Source of the DNA: Oscillospiraceae bacterium
GTDB taxonomy: Bacteria; Bacillota; Clostridia; Oscillospirales; Oscillospiraceae
Length of the DNA stretch: 33,490 nucleotides
Direction of reading: 5' to 3'
NCBI GenBank assembly: GCA_009787625.1
Contig: WQSX01000031.1
Location: 1-33,490 of the forward strand
Part shown: positions 21,885-31,200 of the stretch, in pieces
Layout: each line of letters begins with the position of its first letter
Position numbering within the stretch: the first letter of the stretch is position 1
Notes under the pieces: model-generated
Seen by the model: only the letters and a program-made list of their open reading frames with translations
What the model was told of the DNA's origin: nothing
The model's database searches: none
Translations under genes and position numbers: made by a program

Positions 21885-22445
21885 TTATTTCTTCAAGTCA
21901 TTTATTTTTTTATTCAGTTCGTTTTCGTGTTCTTCGATTTCATGTATCAGTTTTTCGAGCTGCTGTTCATGCTCTTCTATCTCGTGGATTTGCTTTTCGA
22001 GCTGCTGTTCATGCTCTTCTATCTCATGGATTTGCTTTTCGAGCTGCTGCTCATGTTCTTCGAGTTCATTAACTTGCTCTTTTATAACTATTATTTGTTC
22101 TTCTATATTCTTCACGCTTTGAGCCAATTTCAGTTCTGATTCTTCGTTTTTGATTTCAAAATGAATCAGTAGGGCAAGTGCTGCGCGCAGCACAATAACC
22201 GAACCAACTGCTATGAAGTCGGCAAGCTCTGTCACAAGGACTGTCTTAAGTATCTCCGCCGCGAGTTTGAATTCCAACCCCAGCGCGAGCCCTTTTGCCA
22301 GTTTGAGCCGGGTGCTTGGCTTTCGTCGCAAAAAGTTTATAAACCCCACAATACCTGAGACTATCAAAACAGTTAATCCCATGTATTCAAATACCAGTAT
22401 GCCGAAGTGCAGAAGTTCGTTAAAAATAGTCCTTGCCAGTTCCAT
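21885..22445 (-). CDS. DUF1622-family membrane protein with coiled-coil repeat tail
   Basis: 186 residues. A hydrophobic segment at about 12-38, the conserved KGLALGLEFKLAAEILKTV (51-69) and a second hydrophobic segment (74-96) fit DUF1622, small membrane proteins of unknown function. Residues 100-186 form a long, almost uninterrupted helical coil. Its core is a 14-residue unit, EEHEQQLEKQIHEI, repeated about four times (129-176), which equals two heptads; the coding DNA is a 42-bp tandem repeat. The tail probably makes a cytosolic coiled coil and an oligomer. GAGGT lies about 7 bases upstream of the ATG. It reads in the same direction as the hybrid kinase downstream, but that gene has its own predicted promoter. 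Confidence 0.8.
   Translation of the reverse strand: MELARTIFNELLHFGILVFEYMGLTVLIVSGIVGFINFLRRKPSTRLKLAKGLALGLEFKLAAEILKTVLVTELADFIAVGSVIVLRAALALLIHFEIKNEESELKLAQSVKNIEEQIIVIKEQVNELEEHEQQLEKQIHEIEEHEQQLEKQIHEIEEHEQQLEKLIHEIEEHENELNKKINDLKK
21918..22085 (-). repeat. 42-bp coding tandem repeat, four units
   Basis: Units at 21918-21959, 21960-22001, 22002-22043 and 22044-22085. The two middle units differ at one position; the outer units are more diverged. Each encodes 14 residues of coiled coil, so unit gain or loss keeps the frame and changes helix length by two heptads. Confidence 0.85.
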
Positions 22446-22559
22446 TTGGGGTACCTCATTGTGATCAGGGCAGGTGGACGGCTTTGCAAATCGACACCAG
22501 TATACAACTTGTGTGAGGCTAAGTCAATGACTCAGTTTAGATATTTTTTCAAAAAACAG

Positions 22560-22588
22560 TTGACAAGTTGATGACAACCTGTTACAAT
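22560..22588 (+). promoter_or_regulatory. Strong predicted promoter of the NlpC/P60 gene
   Basis: TTGACA (22560-22565), 17-base spacer, TACAAT (22583-22588): a near-consensus sigma-A promoter 36 bases before the start codon. Confidence 0.75.
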
Positions 22589-22596
22589 TCGGTTAC
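22580..22596 (+). promoter_or_regulatory. WalR-like direct repeat over the -10 element
   Basis: TGTTAC-N5-GGTTAC (22580-22585 and 22591-22596) matches the WalR (YycF) box TGTWAH-N5-TGTWAH with one mismatch. It overlaps the -10 hexamer and precedes a wall endopeptidase, the main type of WalR target in B. subtilis. The position would favour repression. No WalRK genes are in the window. Confidence 0.4.
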
Positions 22597-22623
22597 AATT
22601 TTATTTGAGGGGTTACAAAAACC

Positions 22624-23739
22624 ATGAAATTACTCAGCAAATTTACTGTCTTCCTATTAATTATTGCGATTTCTGCATCGCTGGTTCCACAGAGCGCTTA
22701 TGCAGGCAAGCCCATAGCTTGGGGTGCTGCAAATGTCAGCGGCAGTAGCGTTCGTGTGCGTAGCACGCCGGATATATCAGGCGATATTCTTACTAATGCA
22801 AGCCGTGGCGATGCGGTCGTAATCCTTTCACGTGCAAACAGCGAATGGTACAGAGTCAGCTTCAATGGCAGTGTCGGCTATATGAATGTCCCTTTCCTTG
22901 AGAGGGAGCGAACCAGAGCTAATTTTAATGCGCGTGGACGCATCACAGGCTCAAATGTGAACTTACGCGCTCGGCCTGACGCATCATCATCTGTCCTCAC
23001 AAACGCCGGACAAGGCACTGTTATGAGCATTCTCGGAATCAATGAGGGCTGGTTTAAGGTTCAGCATGGCGGACACACCGCATACGTCCGCTCAGACCTT
23101 ATGGAATTGGTCGAAAGTTCAACTGCGGTGTCTGCGGCGTCCAACACAAACTCCAGGGGACGGGTCACAGGTTCAGTTGTCAATATACGTGCAACCCCCA
23201 GCACCGCAAGCGCAGTGCGCACCCGTGCAAACCGGGGTGCGGTAGTAAATGTTATCGGGAACAGTTCCGGTTGGCTCAGAGTTACACATAATAACCAAAG
23301 CGGATATATCAGAGGTGACCTCATAGAAATAGTTCCAAACTCAACTCCGCTATCACAAGGCACCTCTCCTGCAAACCTGACATTGGGCGAAGAGGTTTCC
23401 GCTTTTGCCAGAAGTTTGGTTGGCTTGCCGTATGTCTGGGGCGGAACATCACGTGCAGGATTTGACTGCTCAGGTTTTGTCACTTATGTTTTAAGGCAGT
23501 TTGGTGTCCGTGTCACACGCCAGTCGGCGGGCATGTTCAGAGATAATGGCACTCCTGTCGACAGAGCCGATTTAGCTCCCGGAGATTTGGTTTTCTTTGC
23601 GGCGAATGGACGCACTGTTTCACATGTCGGCATCTACGTCGGCGGAGATAGATTTGTACATGCATCAGGCAGAAATGTTGGTGTCATTGTGAGTGTTCTG
23701 AGCAACAGAACACTGCACGGCGCACGCCGCGTGTTGTAA
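22624..23739 (+). CDS. Secreted SH3b-NlpC/P60 peptidoglycan endopeptidase
   Basis: 371 residues. A signal peptide (1-27, ending SAYA) is followed by three bacterial SH3 repeats (about 35-95, 103-165 and 178-238), each with a VRVRSTP / VNLRARPDA / VNIRATPST start, which bind peptidoglycan. A short linker leads to the NlpC/P60 domain (about 255-371) with Cys282 in FDCSGFV, His334 in SHVGIYVG and a third polar residue His346 (FVHASG). It should cut stem-peptide bonds in the wall, usually D-Glu-meso-DAP. It has a strong promoter with a WalR-like box. GAGGGG lies 11 bases before the ATG. A palindromic repeat just after the stop may end transcription. Confidence 0.93.
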   Translation: MKLLSKFTVFLLIIAISASLVPQSAYAGKPIAWGAANVSGSSVRVRSTPDISGDILTNASRGDAVVILSRANSEWYRVSFNGSVGYMNVPFLERERTRANFNARGRITGSNVNLRARPDASSSVLTNAGQGTVMSILGINEGWFKVQHGGHTAYVRSDLMELVESSTAVSAASNTNSRGRVTGSVVNIRATPSTASAVRTRANRGAVVNVIGNSSGWLRVTHNNQSGYIRGDLIEIVPNSTPLSQGTSPANLTLGEEVSAFARSLVGLPYVWGGTSRAGFDCSGFVTYVLRQFGVRVTRQSAGMFRDNGTPVDRADLAPGDLVFFAANGRTVSHVGIYVGGDRFVHASGRNVGVIVSVLSNRTLHGARRVL

Positions 23740-23745
23740 GCCCCC

Positions 23746-23772
23746 GTCATTGCGGGTCAAGCCCGCAATGAC
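23746..23772. repeat. Palindromic repeat (GTCATTGCGG family), short form
   Basis: GTCATTGCGGG (23746-23756), loop TCAAG, CCCGCAATGAC (23762-23772), a perfect 11-bp stem. It lies between two convergent genes, 6 bases after the NlpC/P60 stop, and could terminate transcription both ways. The same 27-base core with minor differences is at 17511-17588. Confidence 0.75.
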
Positions 23773-23788
23773 CAGAGCTACACACTTT

Positions 23789-24973
23789 TCACGGCAACAG
23801 CTCACGGCGGGGTGGGTCAGCAGGGGCAATTCTAAATCGCCATGGACGCTCCATACCCCGGAGTTCAGGATACCTGCTCCATGCATTGGTCGCTCTTCTT
23901 TCAACATTTGCAACAATATCCATCGGAGCTCCTGCCTCAATTAAAAAATCCCTTTCGACTTCGTAGACTTTCATATGCCCGATCCCTTCCGCCCAAATAC
24001 TTGGGTCCGGCAAGTTCCCGCTATTCATGTTTACATATTCCCAAAAAAGTTTCGAGTGATACGCCTCATGGACAATCACACCTGCGATAAAAATAGGGCT
24101 TCCCGATATGACCCGACTGCCGATTCCGGCTGTCGGGGCATTTTCCCATACATTCATATATGAAGCTTCAGGCCAGTGTTCACCGGGCCTTATTATATCA
24201 ACATACGTTGTAACCATTTCATAATAATCAGGGTGCGCCCGAATAATTGCCATAGCTCCCTCAATACGGCTCACAAATTGGGCGTCGCCCTCAATGAAAA
24301 CCACCCCTGTATTTCTCCTTGTCCACGACACAAGCGGCGGTTGCCTGTCGACTGCATTTGCAATATCTGAAAACAGCATGTTTATCCACAGAGAAATCAC
24401 CTCGTTATCCGAATGAGTCAATATGCCTTCATTTTCTATAGTCTGAACCAATTCCCGCAGCTCGTCAATAAACAAAGTCGCCTGCCCTTGTGCTATGCTC
24501 CTGTTGCTCACATCAGCACTTTGGTACACCCGGCTAAAGGTTGCATAATAATCATGCAAAAACCAGCTATACATGAAGCTCCTGCTTACTTCCAGCTCTA
24601 TACCAACAGCTTCAATGCCGTGAAATCTCCCGCTTCCTGCTTGAAAGGCGCTTAACATGGTATCTATCTCGTAAAAATACGCCAACCTGTCTTCGCGGTC
24701 AGGTGAAGCTAGGAAGAGGTTGAGCGAAATAATCAGCTCCATAAGGTGGTTTTCAATCTGAATTTCTATTAGTTCGTTTAAGATAGCGTGTGTAGCTTCC
24801 TTGCTGTCTGCCGCAAGAAACAGGATTTGCATTTGCTCAGTTTTACGCAACCTGCTTTTTAAGCGCTCGGCTTCCGAGTGATTTTCGGAGTGCTGCCAAT
24901 ACAAAGCCGCTCCGATTGTTATTAAAATGGCAAACAGGCAAATTAAAAGTAGCCGTCTGTGTTTTGTATTCAT
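23789..24973 (-). CDS. Membrane-anchored protein with HExxH motif, putative metalloprotease
   Basis: 394 residues, no family recognised. An N-terminal membrane segment (about 6-26) is followed by a helical extracytoplasmic part. Near the C-terminus VIVHEAYHSKLFWEYV contains HExxH (His302, Glu303, His306), and VYEVERDFL about 32 residues later offers Glu338 or Glu340 as third zinc ligand, the gluzincin layout. Trp, Tyr and Arg are frequent after it. This suggests a zinc peptidase facing the outside, though a chance HExxH cannot be excluded. It has its own promoter (25018-25046). The ATG at 24973 has AAAGG 15 bases upstream; a TTG at 24988 would add five residues. It is convergent with the NlpC/P60 gene. 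Confidence 0.72.
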   Translation of the reverse strand: MNTKHRRLLLICLFAILITIGAALYWQHSENHSEAERLKSRLRKTEQMQILFLAADSKEATHAILNELIEIQIENHLMELIISLNLFLASPDREDRLAYFYEIDTMLSAFQAGSGRFHGIEAVGIELEVSRSFMYSWFLHDYYATFSRVYQSADVSNRSIAQGQATLFIDELRELVQTIENEGILTHSDNEVISLWINMLFSDIANAVDRQPPLVSWTRRNTGVVFIEGDAQFVSRIEGAMAIIRAHPDYYEMVTTYVDIIRPGEHWPEASYMNVWENAPTAGIGSRVISGSPIFIAGVIVHEAYHSKLFWEYVNMNSGNLPDPSIWAEGIGHMKVYEVERDFLIEAGAPMDIVANVERRATNAWSRYPELRGMERPWRFRIAPADPPRRELLP

Positions 24974-25017
24974 ATGCGTATGCGCCAACCTTTGAGTTTA
25001 TTTCGTTTACAGTTCAC

Positions 25018-25046
25018 AGCATACTACAGAACTTATGGATTTTCAA
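25018..25046 (-). promoter_or_regulatory. Predicted promoter of the HExxH protein gene
   Basis: Minus strand TTGAAA (25041-25046), 17-base spacer, TATGCT (25018-25023). It fits in the short gap directly after the stop of the upstream kinase gene (25050). Confidence 0.65.
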
Positions 25047-25049
25047 GTT

Positions 25050-27779
25050 TCATTCTTCATTTGACTGCAGCTCATCTATTTGCTCCAAAGCTAGTTTATT
25101 CTTGCTCACAAAAGCACTTCGCAAAATATCGGCAATGGCTGCGCCGTGCAGGGAATGCTCGGTGAAGGGTTGCAGTTTGTCTGCGATTTCGTCGGTTGCG
25201 GTGGAATCATAAGCGGCTAAGGCATCTTTCAGCAGTGCAATCAGAGCAAACATTTCGCCGTCATCAAGATTTTCTATATCTTTTTTGGGCAATGCATCTT
25301 CAATGCCGGTGAAAAGTTTTTGCAGAGCGTCTATGAAAGCGGCATTATTTTCCCAAATAAACTGCGCATTTCCGGCTATTGCCGCATCCTCAAGATGCTG
25401 TGCTTCTTCCGAAAGTGCGGTCGCGCCGATATTTGCGCAAGCAGATTTCATTCCATGTACATAAATTTCATACAGCGCAATGTCGCCTTTTTCAAGCGTA
25501 GAAGTCAGTTGCTCAACTTTAGCCGTGCCGCCTTCCATAAAAGTTTTCAAATTGTCTAAATAATTTTCCGCTCCTCTTGAGAAAGCAATACCCAGTGCTG
25601 CGTCAATCCCTTCGATATGAATATCCGGCGTTTGTTGGATTTCTTCGGTATGAGTGGCTTTTTGCTGTTTTTCTTCGGGAATCCACTTTGCCAATATATG
25701 CGTTATTTTGTCAAGCACTATGGGTTTTGACAGATAATCGTTAAATCCATTTTCTAAAAGTATTTCTTTCACACCTATGATGGCATTGGCGGTAAGAGCT
25801 ATGATGGGAAGCTCCATGTACTTGCCGCCCATGTTGCGGATGATTTGCACCGCTTCAACACCGTCCATTTCCGGCATCATATGATCCATAAACACAAGGT
25901 CAAAGTCGGATTCTTTAACGGCTTCTATGGCGGCAGACCCGCTTGAACACATAGATGCTTCTATTTCGAATAGTTTTAGCATACTGCCGCACACTTTCAA
26001 ATTGGTTTTAATATCGTCCACAACCAAAACTTTAGCGTCAGGCGCGATGAAGTGTTCTGCATAGTGGTTATCTAATGACTTTGTAGCGTCTCCAATCTTT
26101 TGGGGGATGTACACAGTAAATTCGCTGCCTACGCCGTATGTGCTTGTCACTTCAATGCTGCCGCCCATCAACTTCACAAGGTTTTGAGTAATTGCAAGAC
26201 CCAAACCTGTACCTTCCACGTTCCGGTTCTTTTCCAAATCGAACTGAACAAACTCACCGTAAAGATGATTAAGGTCATCAGGTTTTATACCTATGCCCGT
26301 ATCTTTTATTTTTATGGTAAGAAGCACAGTGTCATCTGCTTGCACTTCACCGGATATTTCAAGTGAAAACCAGCCCTTCTTTGTATACTTTAAGGCGTTG
26401 CCTAAAAAGTTCAGAAGAATTTGACGCAGGCGGACTTCATCACCATAAAGAACAGCGGGAATATCTTTTTGAATATTTGTGCGGAACTCAAGCCCGGTTT
26501 CCTGTGTGCGCATTTTTATGATGCTGCACACATCGCTTATGGCAGATTCAAAAGAGTAATCGGAATCAACTATTTCCATCTTTCCGCTTTCAACTTTAGA
26601 AAAATCTAAGATGTCGTTAATAATCGCAAGAAGATGTTCTCCTGAGTGCTTGATTGTCAAGACTTGCTCCTGTACATCTTGTGTGAGTTCATCTCGCAGA
26701 ATCAACTCCGACATTCCGATTATGGCATTCATCGGTGTGCGTATTTCATGGCTCATTTTGGAGAGAAACCCGCTCTTAGCCTTGTTTGATTCCTCTGCCA
26801 CAATCCGCGCTGCCCTTTCCAGTTCACGTTCTTTCTGTGCCGCTGCTGTCGCAACTCGCCTGACAAAGAAAAACGTAAACACGGCTACCATTGTCAGTGC
26901 AAAAACAATAATAAGCATTACGGTTGAAAGCATAGTCCACACAGGATTGCTCGCAACAGTTGTGGGTATAACGGCTATGAGCGACCACTCAACCGATTCA
27001 AACGGTGCCGGTATTAAGTAACTTGTTATGCCGCGATAACTTGTCGCCCGGATTATATCTCCCACCGGGTGAACGAGATTGTGCGTTTCATCGCCGTAAA
27101 CTTCATTTATATTGTAAAATTTGTACAGAGTCGGGTGAAAATACGCATTGGGATGCGCAAGGATATAACCATCAGCATCAATTATAAACAAGTAGCCACC
27201 CCCGGCGACTTCAACCTGCTCAACCAAATTTGTGATATACCATAAATGAATGTCAGTAGCCATTACTACGTTCAGCCCGTCAATCTCCCCCAAATCACGT
27301 GCCACAGCGGTAACAAGCCCTCCCGTAGCGCGGGACACATAGGGTTTTGTTATGACAGTCTGCCCCTGTGCCGCAACTGCATCTATGTACCATGGCCTGG
27401 TAGTTGAATCCCAATCCGGGCCGGGATCCCAGCCCCAAAAACCGGAAAAACCCCCATCGGAAAACCCTAAATAAACACCGTCCAAAAATGGATGGTCTTC
27501 CATCAGCCCCACTTCCAGCACATAAATATGCTCAAGTCCCATATTCATCAAAGCGGTTGAAAAATCATCCACAATCTGTACATTCATCCGTAGCCAACCA
27601 TCAAGCTGTGTTGCCTGTAGAGCTTTATCACGTTGATTTATGCTGATAATGTTTTCGTAAACTAAACTGCGTACTGCTGTATTTACAATAACAAAGGCAA
27701 CGGCAAAGCTGAGCAGACAAAGAATCACGATGCCCGTCAGAAGTTGCCTCGACAGGCTAATTGGTTTTAGTTTTTTCAT
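25050..27779 (-). CDS. Membrane hybrid sensor histidine kinase (dCache-HisKA-HATPase-REC-Hpt)
   Basis: 909 residues. Membrane segments at about 13-35 and 281-306 enclose a double Cache domain; STTRPWYIDAVAAQGQ (Arg128, Trp130, Tyr131) with PYVSRATGG and Asp176 is the usual ligand-pocket strip, possibly for a small organic molecule or amino acid. After a coiled-coil linker come KMSHEIRTPM (His344), Asn457/Asn461, KDTGIGI (Asp493) and GTGLGLAI. The receiver has Asp588/589, Asp632, Thr663 and Lys685; the Hpt domain has His775 in YVHGMKSA. A helical tail of about 75 residues follows. No HAMP. GTGAGG lies 7 bases before the ATG. It is divergent from the four-PAS kinase at 28290 and less similar to it than the kinase at 251-3223 is. 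Confidence 0.94.
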   Translation of the reverse strand: MKKLKPISLSRQLLTGIVILCLLSFAVAFVIVNTAVRSLVYENIISINQRDKALQATQLDGWLRMNVQIVDDFSTALMNMGLEHIYVLEVGLMEDHPFLDGVYLGFSDGGFSGFWGWDPGPDWDSTTRPWYIDAVAAQGQTVITKPYVSRATGGLVTAVARDLGEIDGLNVVMATDIHLWYITNLVEQVEVAGGGYLFIIDADGYILAHPNAYFHPTLYKFYNINEVYGDETHNLVHPVGDIIRATSYRGITSYLIPAPFESVEWSLIAVIPTTVASNPVWTMLSTVMLIIVFALTMVAVFTFFFVRRVATAAAQKERELERAARIVAEESNKAKSGFLSKMSHEIRTPMNAIIGMSELILRDELTQDVQEQVLTIKHSGEHLLAIINDILDFSKVESGKMEIVDSDYSFESAISDVCSIIKMRTQETGLEFRTNIQKDIPAVLYGDEVRLRQILLNFLGNALKYTKKGWFSLEISGEVQADDTVLLTIKIKDTGIGIKPDDLNHLYGEFVQFDLEKNRNVEGTGLGLAITQNLVKLMGGSIEVTSTYGVGSEFTVYIPQKIGDATKSLDNHYAEHFIAPDAKVLVVDDIKTNLKVCGSMLKLFEIEASMCSSGSAAIEAVKESDFDLVFMDHMMPEMDGVEAVQIIRNMGGKYMELPIIALTANAIIGVKEILLENGFNDYLSKPIVLDKITHILAKWIPEEKQQKATHTEEIQQTPDIHIEGIDAALGIAFSRGAENYLDNLKTFMEGGTAKVEQLTSTLEKGDIALYEIYVHGMKSACANIGATALSEEAQHLEDAAIAGNAQFIWENNAAFIDALQKLFTGIEDALPKKDIENLDDGEMFALIALLKDALAAYDSTATDEIADKLQPFTEHSLHGAAIADILRSAFVSKNKLALEQIDELQSNEE

Positions 27780-28204
27780 AGGACTGCCTCACTTCAACTT
27801 TTTACAGCTTGAAATATGCCACTAACAGTTTATTCCATACGTATAACGAAATGACTTCTTTAAAAATACGAAATTTTAGCGACATTAATAACAAATAATG
27901 AACACATAATAACATTATGATGTATGCATGTCAACACAAGAAAGCACTAACTCATAATGACATTGCTTTTTGTATCAAGGTTGCTTTCGTCCGATTCTAA
28001 GCAAAAAACATTTGATGTATACCTTAGCTCACTATCTTCTTTATTTACAATAACTGAAGCACAGAATTATTGTAAAAAAGAATAACGTATGCGTCAAGTA
28101 CCCAAGGTAGGTAATATTGGTACGGCTGAAGCTTTCACCCCAACTGCACCCACTGTCAAGCAACAGATGGCTCAGAAACAGACGAAAAACAGAAAGCAAA
28201 AGGC
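27780..28204. other. Long divergent intergenic region between two kinase genes
   Basis: About 425 bases, AT-rich in the left half. It holds a small inverted repeat CATAAT-AAC-ATTATG (27905-27919) and an ORF of 39 codons at 28089-28208 (+), MRQVPKVGNIGTAEAF and on, rich in Gln and Lys, with no ribosome site; it may be a gene remnant or chance. No clear promoter for the 25050 kinase was found here. Its size leaves room for regulator sites. Confidence 0.4.
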
Positions 28205-28233
28205 TTGAAAAAAACTCCAAAAAATGATAATAT
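28205..28233 (+). promoter_or_regulatory. Predicted promoter of the four-PAS hybrid kinase
   Basis: TTGAAA (28205-28210), 17-base spacer, TAATAT (28228-28233). Transcription would start near 28240, downstream of the first in-frame ATG (28224), which fixes the real start at 28290. Confidence 0.65.
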
Positions 28234-28289
28234 TCTCTGCGAAAATATCACTGGAGGGTAATTTCTTCAAATTTCAGGGAGCATATTGT

Positions 28290-31200
28290 ATGAAAAGTGA
28301 AAGTCAAAATCAAAAAAGAAAACTGTCTTTAACCAATGCACTGGTAATCAGCATTATCGTACTTGCTTTGTTAGGCGGGGCTATGTTGTTTTTCGTGGTG
28401 AATACGGTAATTCGTGGCATTATGCATGACAGATTGATCAGCATATCGGAAAGAGATGTTGCCATCAATGCATATGAGGTTGACGCATGGTTTTTGCGGT
28501 ACAGCAATTTTGTTGAGCATATGGCGACAACGTGGGAAACCGTAGGCGTAGTACCGGGCGAAACAGGCTTTGGCCCCGACCCCATAGGGGCGAGCTTTCT
28601 TGCCGAGTCCGACGCTCTTGTCGGTGTATTCGTTGGATTTGAAAACGGCTGGCATGTTAATTCCAGCGGCTGGATACCGCCGGATGGTTTTGATGCTTCC
28701 ACCCGCCCTTGGTATCTGGTTCCCGAAGCGGCCGGCGGTGAAGTAGCAATAACTTTGCCGTATGTGCGACTCTTGGACGGCGACATTGTTGCATCTATGG
28801 GTGTTTGGCGGCCGGACATAATTGGGATGGAAGCAGTTGTAGCGGTAGATATTCGCTTGCAATATGTACTTGATATGCTTGCAGCACTCACCGCTGCTGC
28901 AGACGGATTTTTTATGCTTGTAGGTCCTGACGGCGAAATCATTGTGCATGGGCAGACAGACTATATGCTTACCCCATACCAAGAGGCATGGAATCTGCGC
29001 GATGTACACCAAGGTGAAATGTTGATGCAATCTATCCAATCCGGTGAACCGGTTTTTTATGACCATCACATATTTGGGTCTGTGTATTTTTTCAGCACAC
29101 CACTCTCGATGGTAAACTGGACACTTGGGGCAATTATTCCCACGGCATCGGCAGAAGCGCAAATTACAGAATATCTTTTGATTGTCATGCTTGTGCTTTT
29201 GGCGTTCTTCATAGTGTTTTTAATCGTTTCTCTGTCATTTGCGGCCAAGTTCTTTGGGCGCATGAAGAAAAAAGAAGTTGAAGACTTTGAAATGACACAG
29301 CTTATTTTAAACAGTGCCCCCTTATTTGTAACGATATGGGATGATGAAAGAAATCTGATTGAAATAAACAACCGAACGGTTGAATTTTTTGGTATCGAAG
29401 GATCTGAATATGAAAATCGTTTTGCCGATTTATGGGCAGAAATTCAACCCTGCGGTACACCTGCGATACAGAAAAGCATGGAGCTTGCAAAGCAGATTAT
29501 GGCAAATGGTTCCATGCGGTATGAGTGGGCATACCATTTGCCAAACGGCGAAGAAGTGATTTTTGATGTAGTAGGTGTACGCATCGAACGCGACGGAAAG
29601 ACGCTGATTCTTGAATATTATCAAGACCTACGCGAAATAAGAGCCGCACAAGAGAAAGAGCGCGAAGCGGAGAAGTTTGGCCGTATCATACAGGACAACT
29701 CGCCAATTTTGATTGAAATGTGGGACACGGATTACAATTTTGTTGATGTAAATAAAAAAATGATGGAAGTGCTTGGAATAAACAGCGTGGAAGAATTTGC
29801 AGCCGATGTGTGGAGATTCTCGCCGGAGTTTCAACCTTGCGGAAAAACATCTGAACAAGTAAATACAGAAATAATTGATATAGCAGTAAAGCAAGGATTT
29901 GCCCGGTGCGAATACAATTACCTTTTGCCAAACGGCGAACTCCTGCCAACAGAAATTACGTTTGTACTTGTAGAGTTTCAAGCTAAAAAAATTGTATTGA
30001 TGTATGCCCAAGACTTGCGCCAAATAAAAGAAGCCTCCAAAAGGGAGCACGAGTTAGAGGTTAAACTGCAAGAGCAGGAGATGAATGAGCGTATCCGTGT
30101 AATGTTTGACGCTGCGCCTATCGTCATTGAGTATTGGAGCAGAGAATACGAACCTATTGATTGCAACCTCACTGCACTAAACTATTATGGACTCGCAAAC
30201 AAAGAAGAATATTCGAACAGAATGTCGGATTTCTTCGAAGATGAACACCCGAACACGCAGCAGTGGCGCAAAAACTTGGACAAAATCTTTCAAAAAGGTT
30301 TTGGGCAGTTTGAATTTAACGATCACAAACCCAATGGCGAAGTTACTTCTTTGGAAGTTCAGGCTGTACGCTTGAAGATAGAAAACGAAGATGTTGTTGT
30401 AACATATGCGCAAGATGTAACACAGATTAAAGAGAGCGAGCGAGCCAAGCTTCAGGCGCTCGAAAAGGAACGCGAAACCTACGAGCTTATGAGCTTGCTT
30501 ATAGAATCCTCGCCTGTATTTATGGAAATATGGCATGATGGTCAACTTGTTGACTGCAACGAGCAGTGCGTGAAACTATTTGGTATTGAAAATAAAAACG
30601 AGTTTATAACAAGGTATGAAGACCTCTCGCCGCCTTATCAGCCCTGTGGTACGCCTTCTCTGGAGAAAGCCGCCTCTATTGTTCAAGATACTATGCGGAA
30701 AGGATATACCCGTACACCTTGGTTACACCGCAATATCAAAACAGGCGAAGAGGTACCTGTTGAAGTTATTTTTGTTTTACTAAAGCCAAGTGATAATAGA
30801 GAACTTATTGTGGGCTATAACATTGATATGCGCCCCATCATAAAAGCACAAGAAGAACAGAAGCGCTCCGAAATAGCCGAAGGAGCCAACCGGGCAAAGA
30901 GTAATTTCTTGGCACGAATGAGCCACGAAATACGAACGCCCATCACGGCGGTTATGGGAATATCAGAAATTGAACTGCAAGACCCGGCCATTCCGCCGAA
31001 AACAGGGGAATCCTTTGCAAAAATCTATAACTCTGCCAGTTCTCTGCTTGCGATAGTGAACGACATTCTCGACTTATCCAAGATTGAATCGGGTAAAATG
31101 GAACTTACCTGCAGCGAGTATAAAGTGTCACACATGATTTTGGACATATCCCAAATACACCTTGCCTTTATAGACAACAAAGACATTAAATTCACTGTGC

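Noticed and set aside
21918..22085. Regular repeats that might be a CRISPR array
   Set aside because: Units are directly joined without spacers and encode an in-frame coiled coil.
28224..28289. Earlier ATG of the four-PAS kinase
   Set aside because: It overlaps the -10 box of the predicted promoter and has no ribosome site; the ATG at 28290 does.
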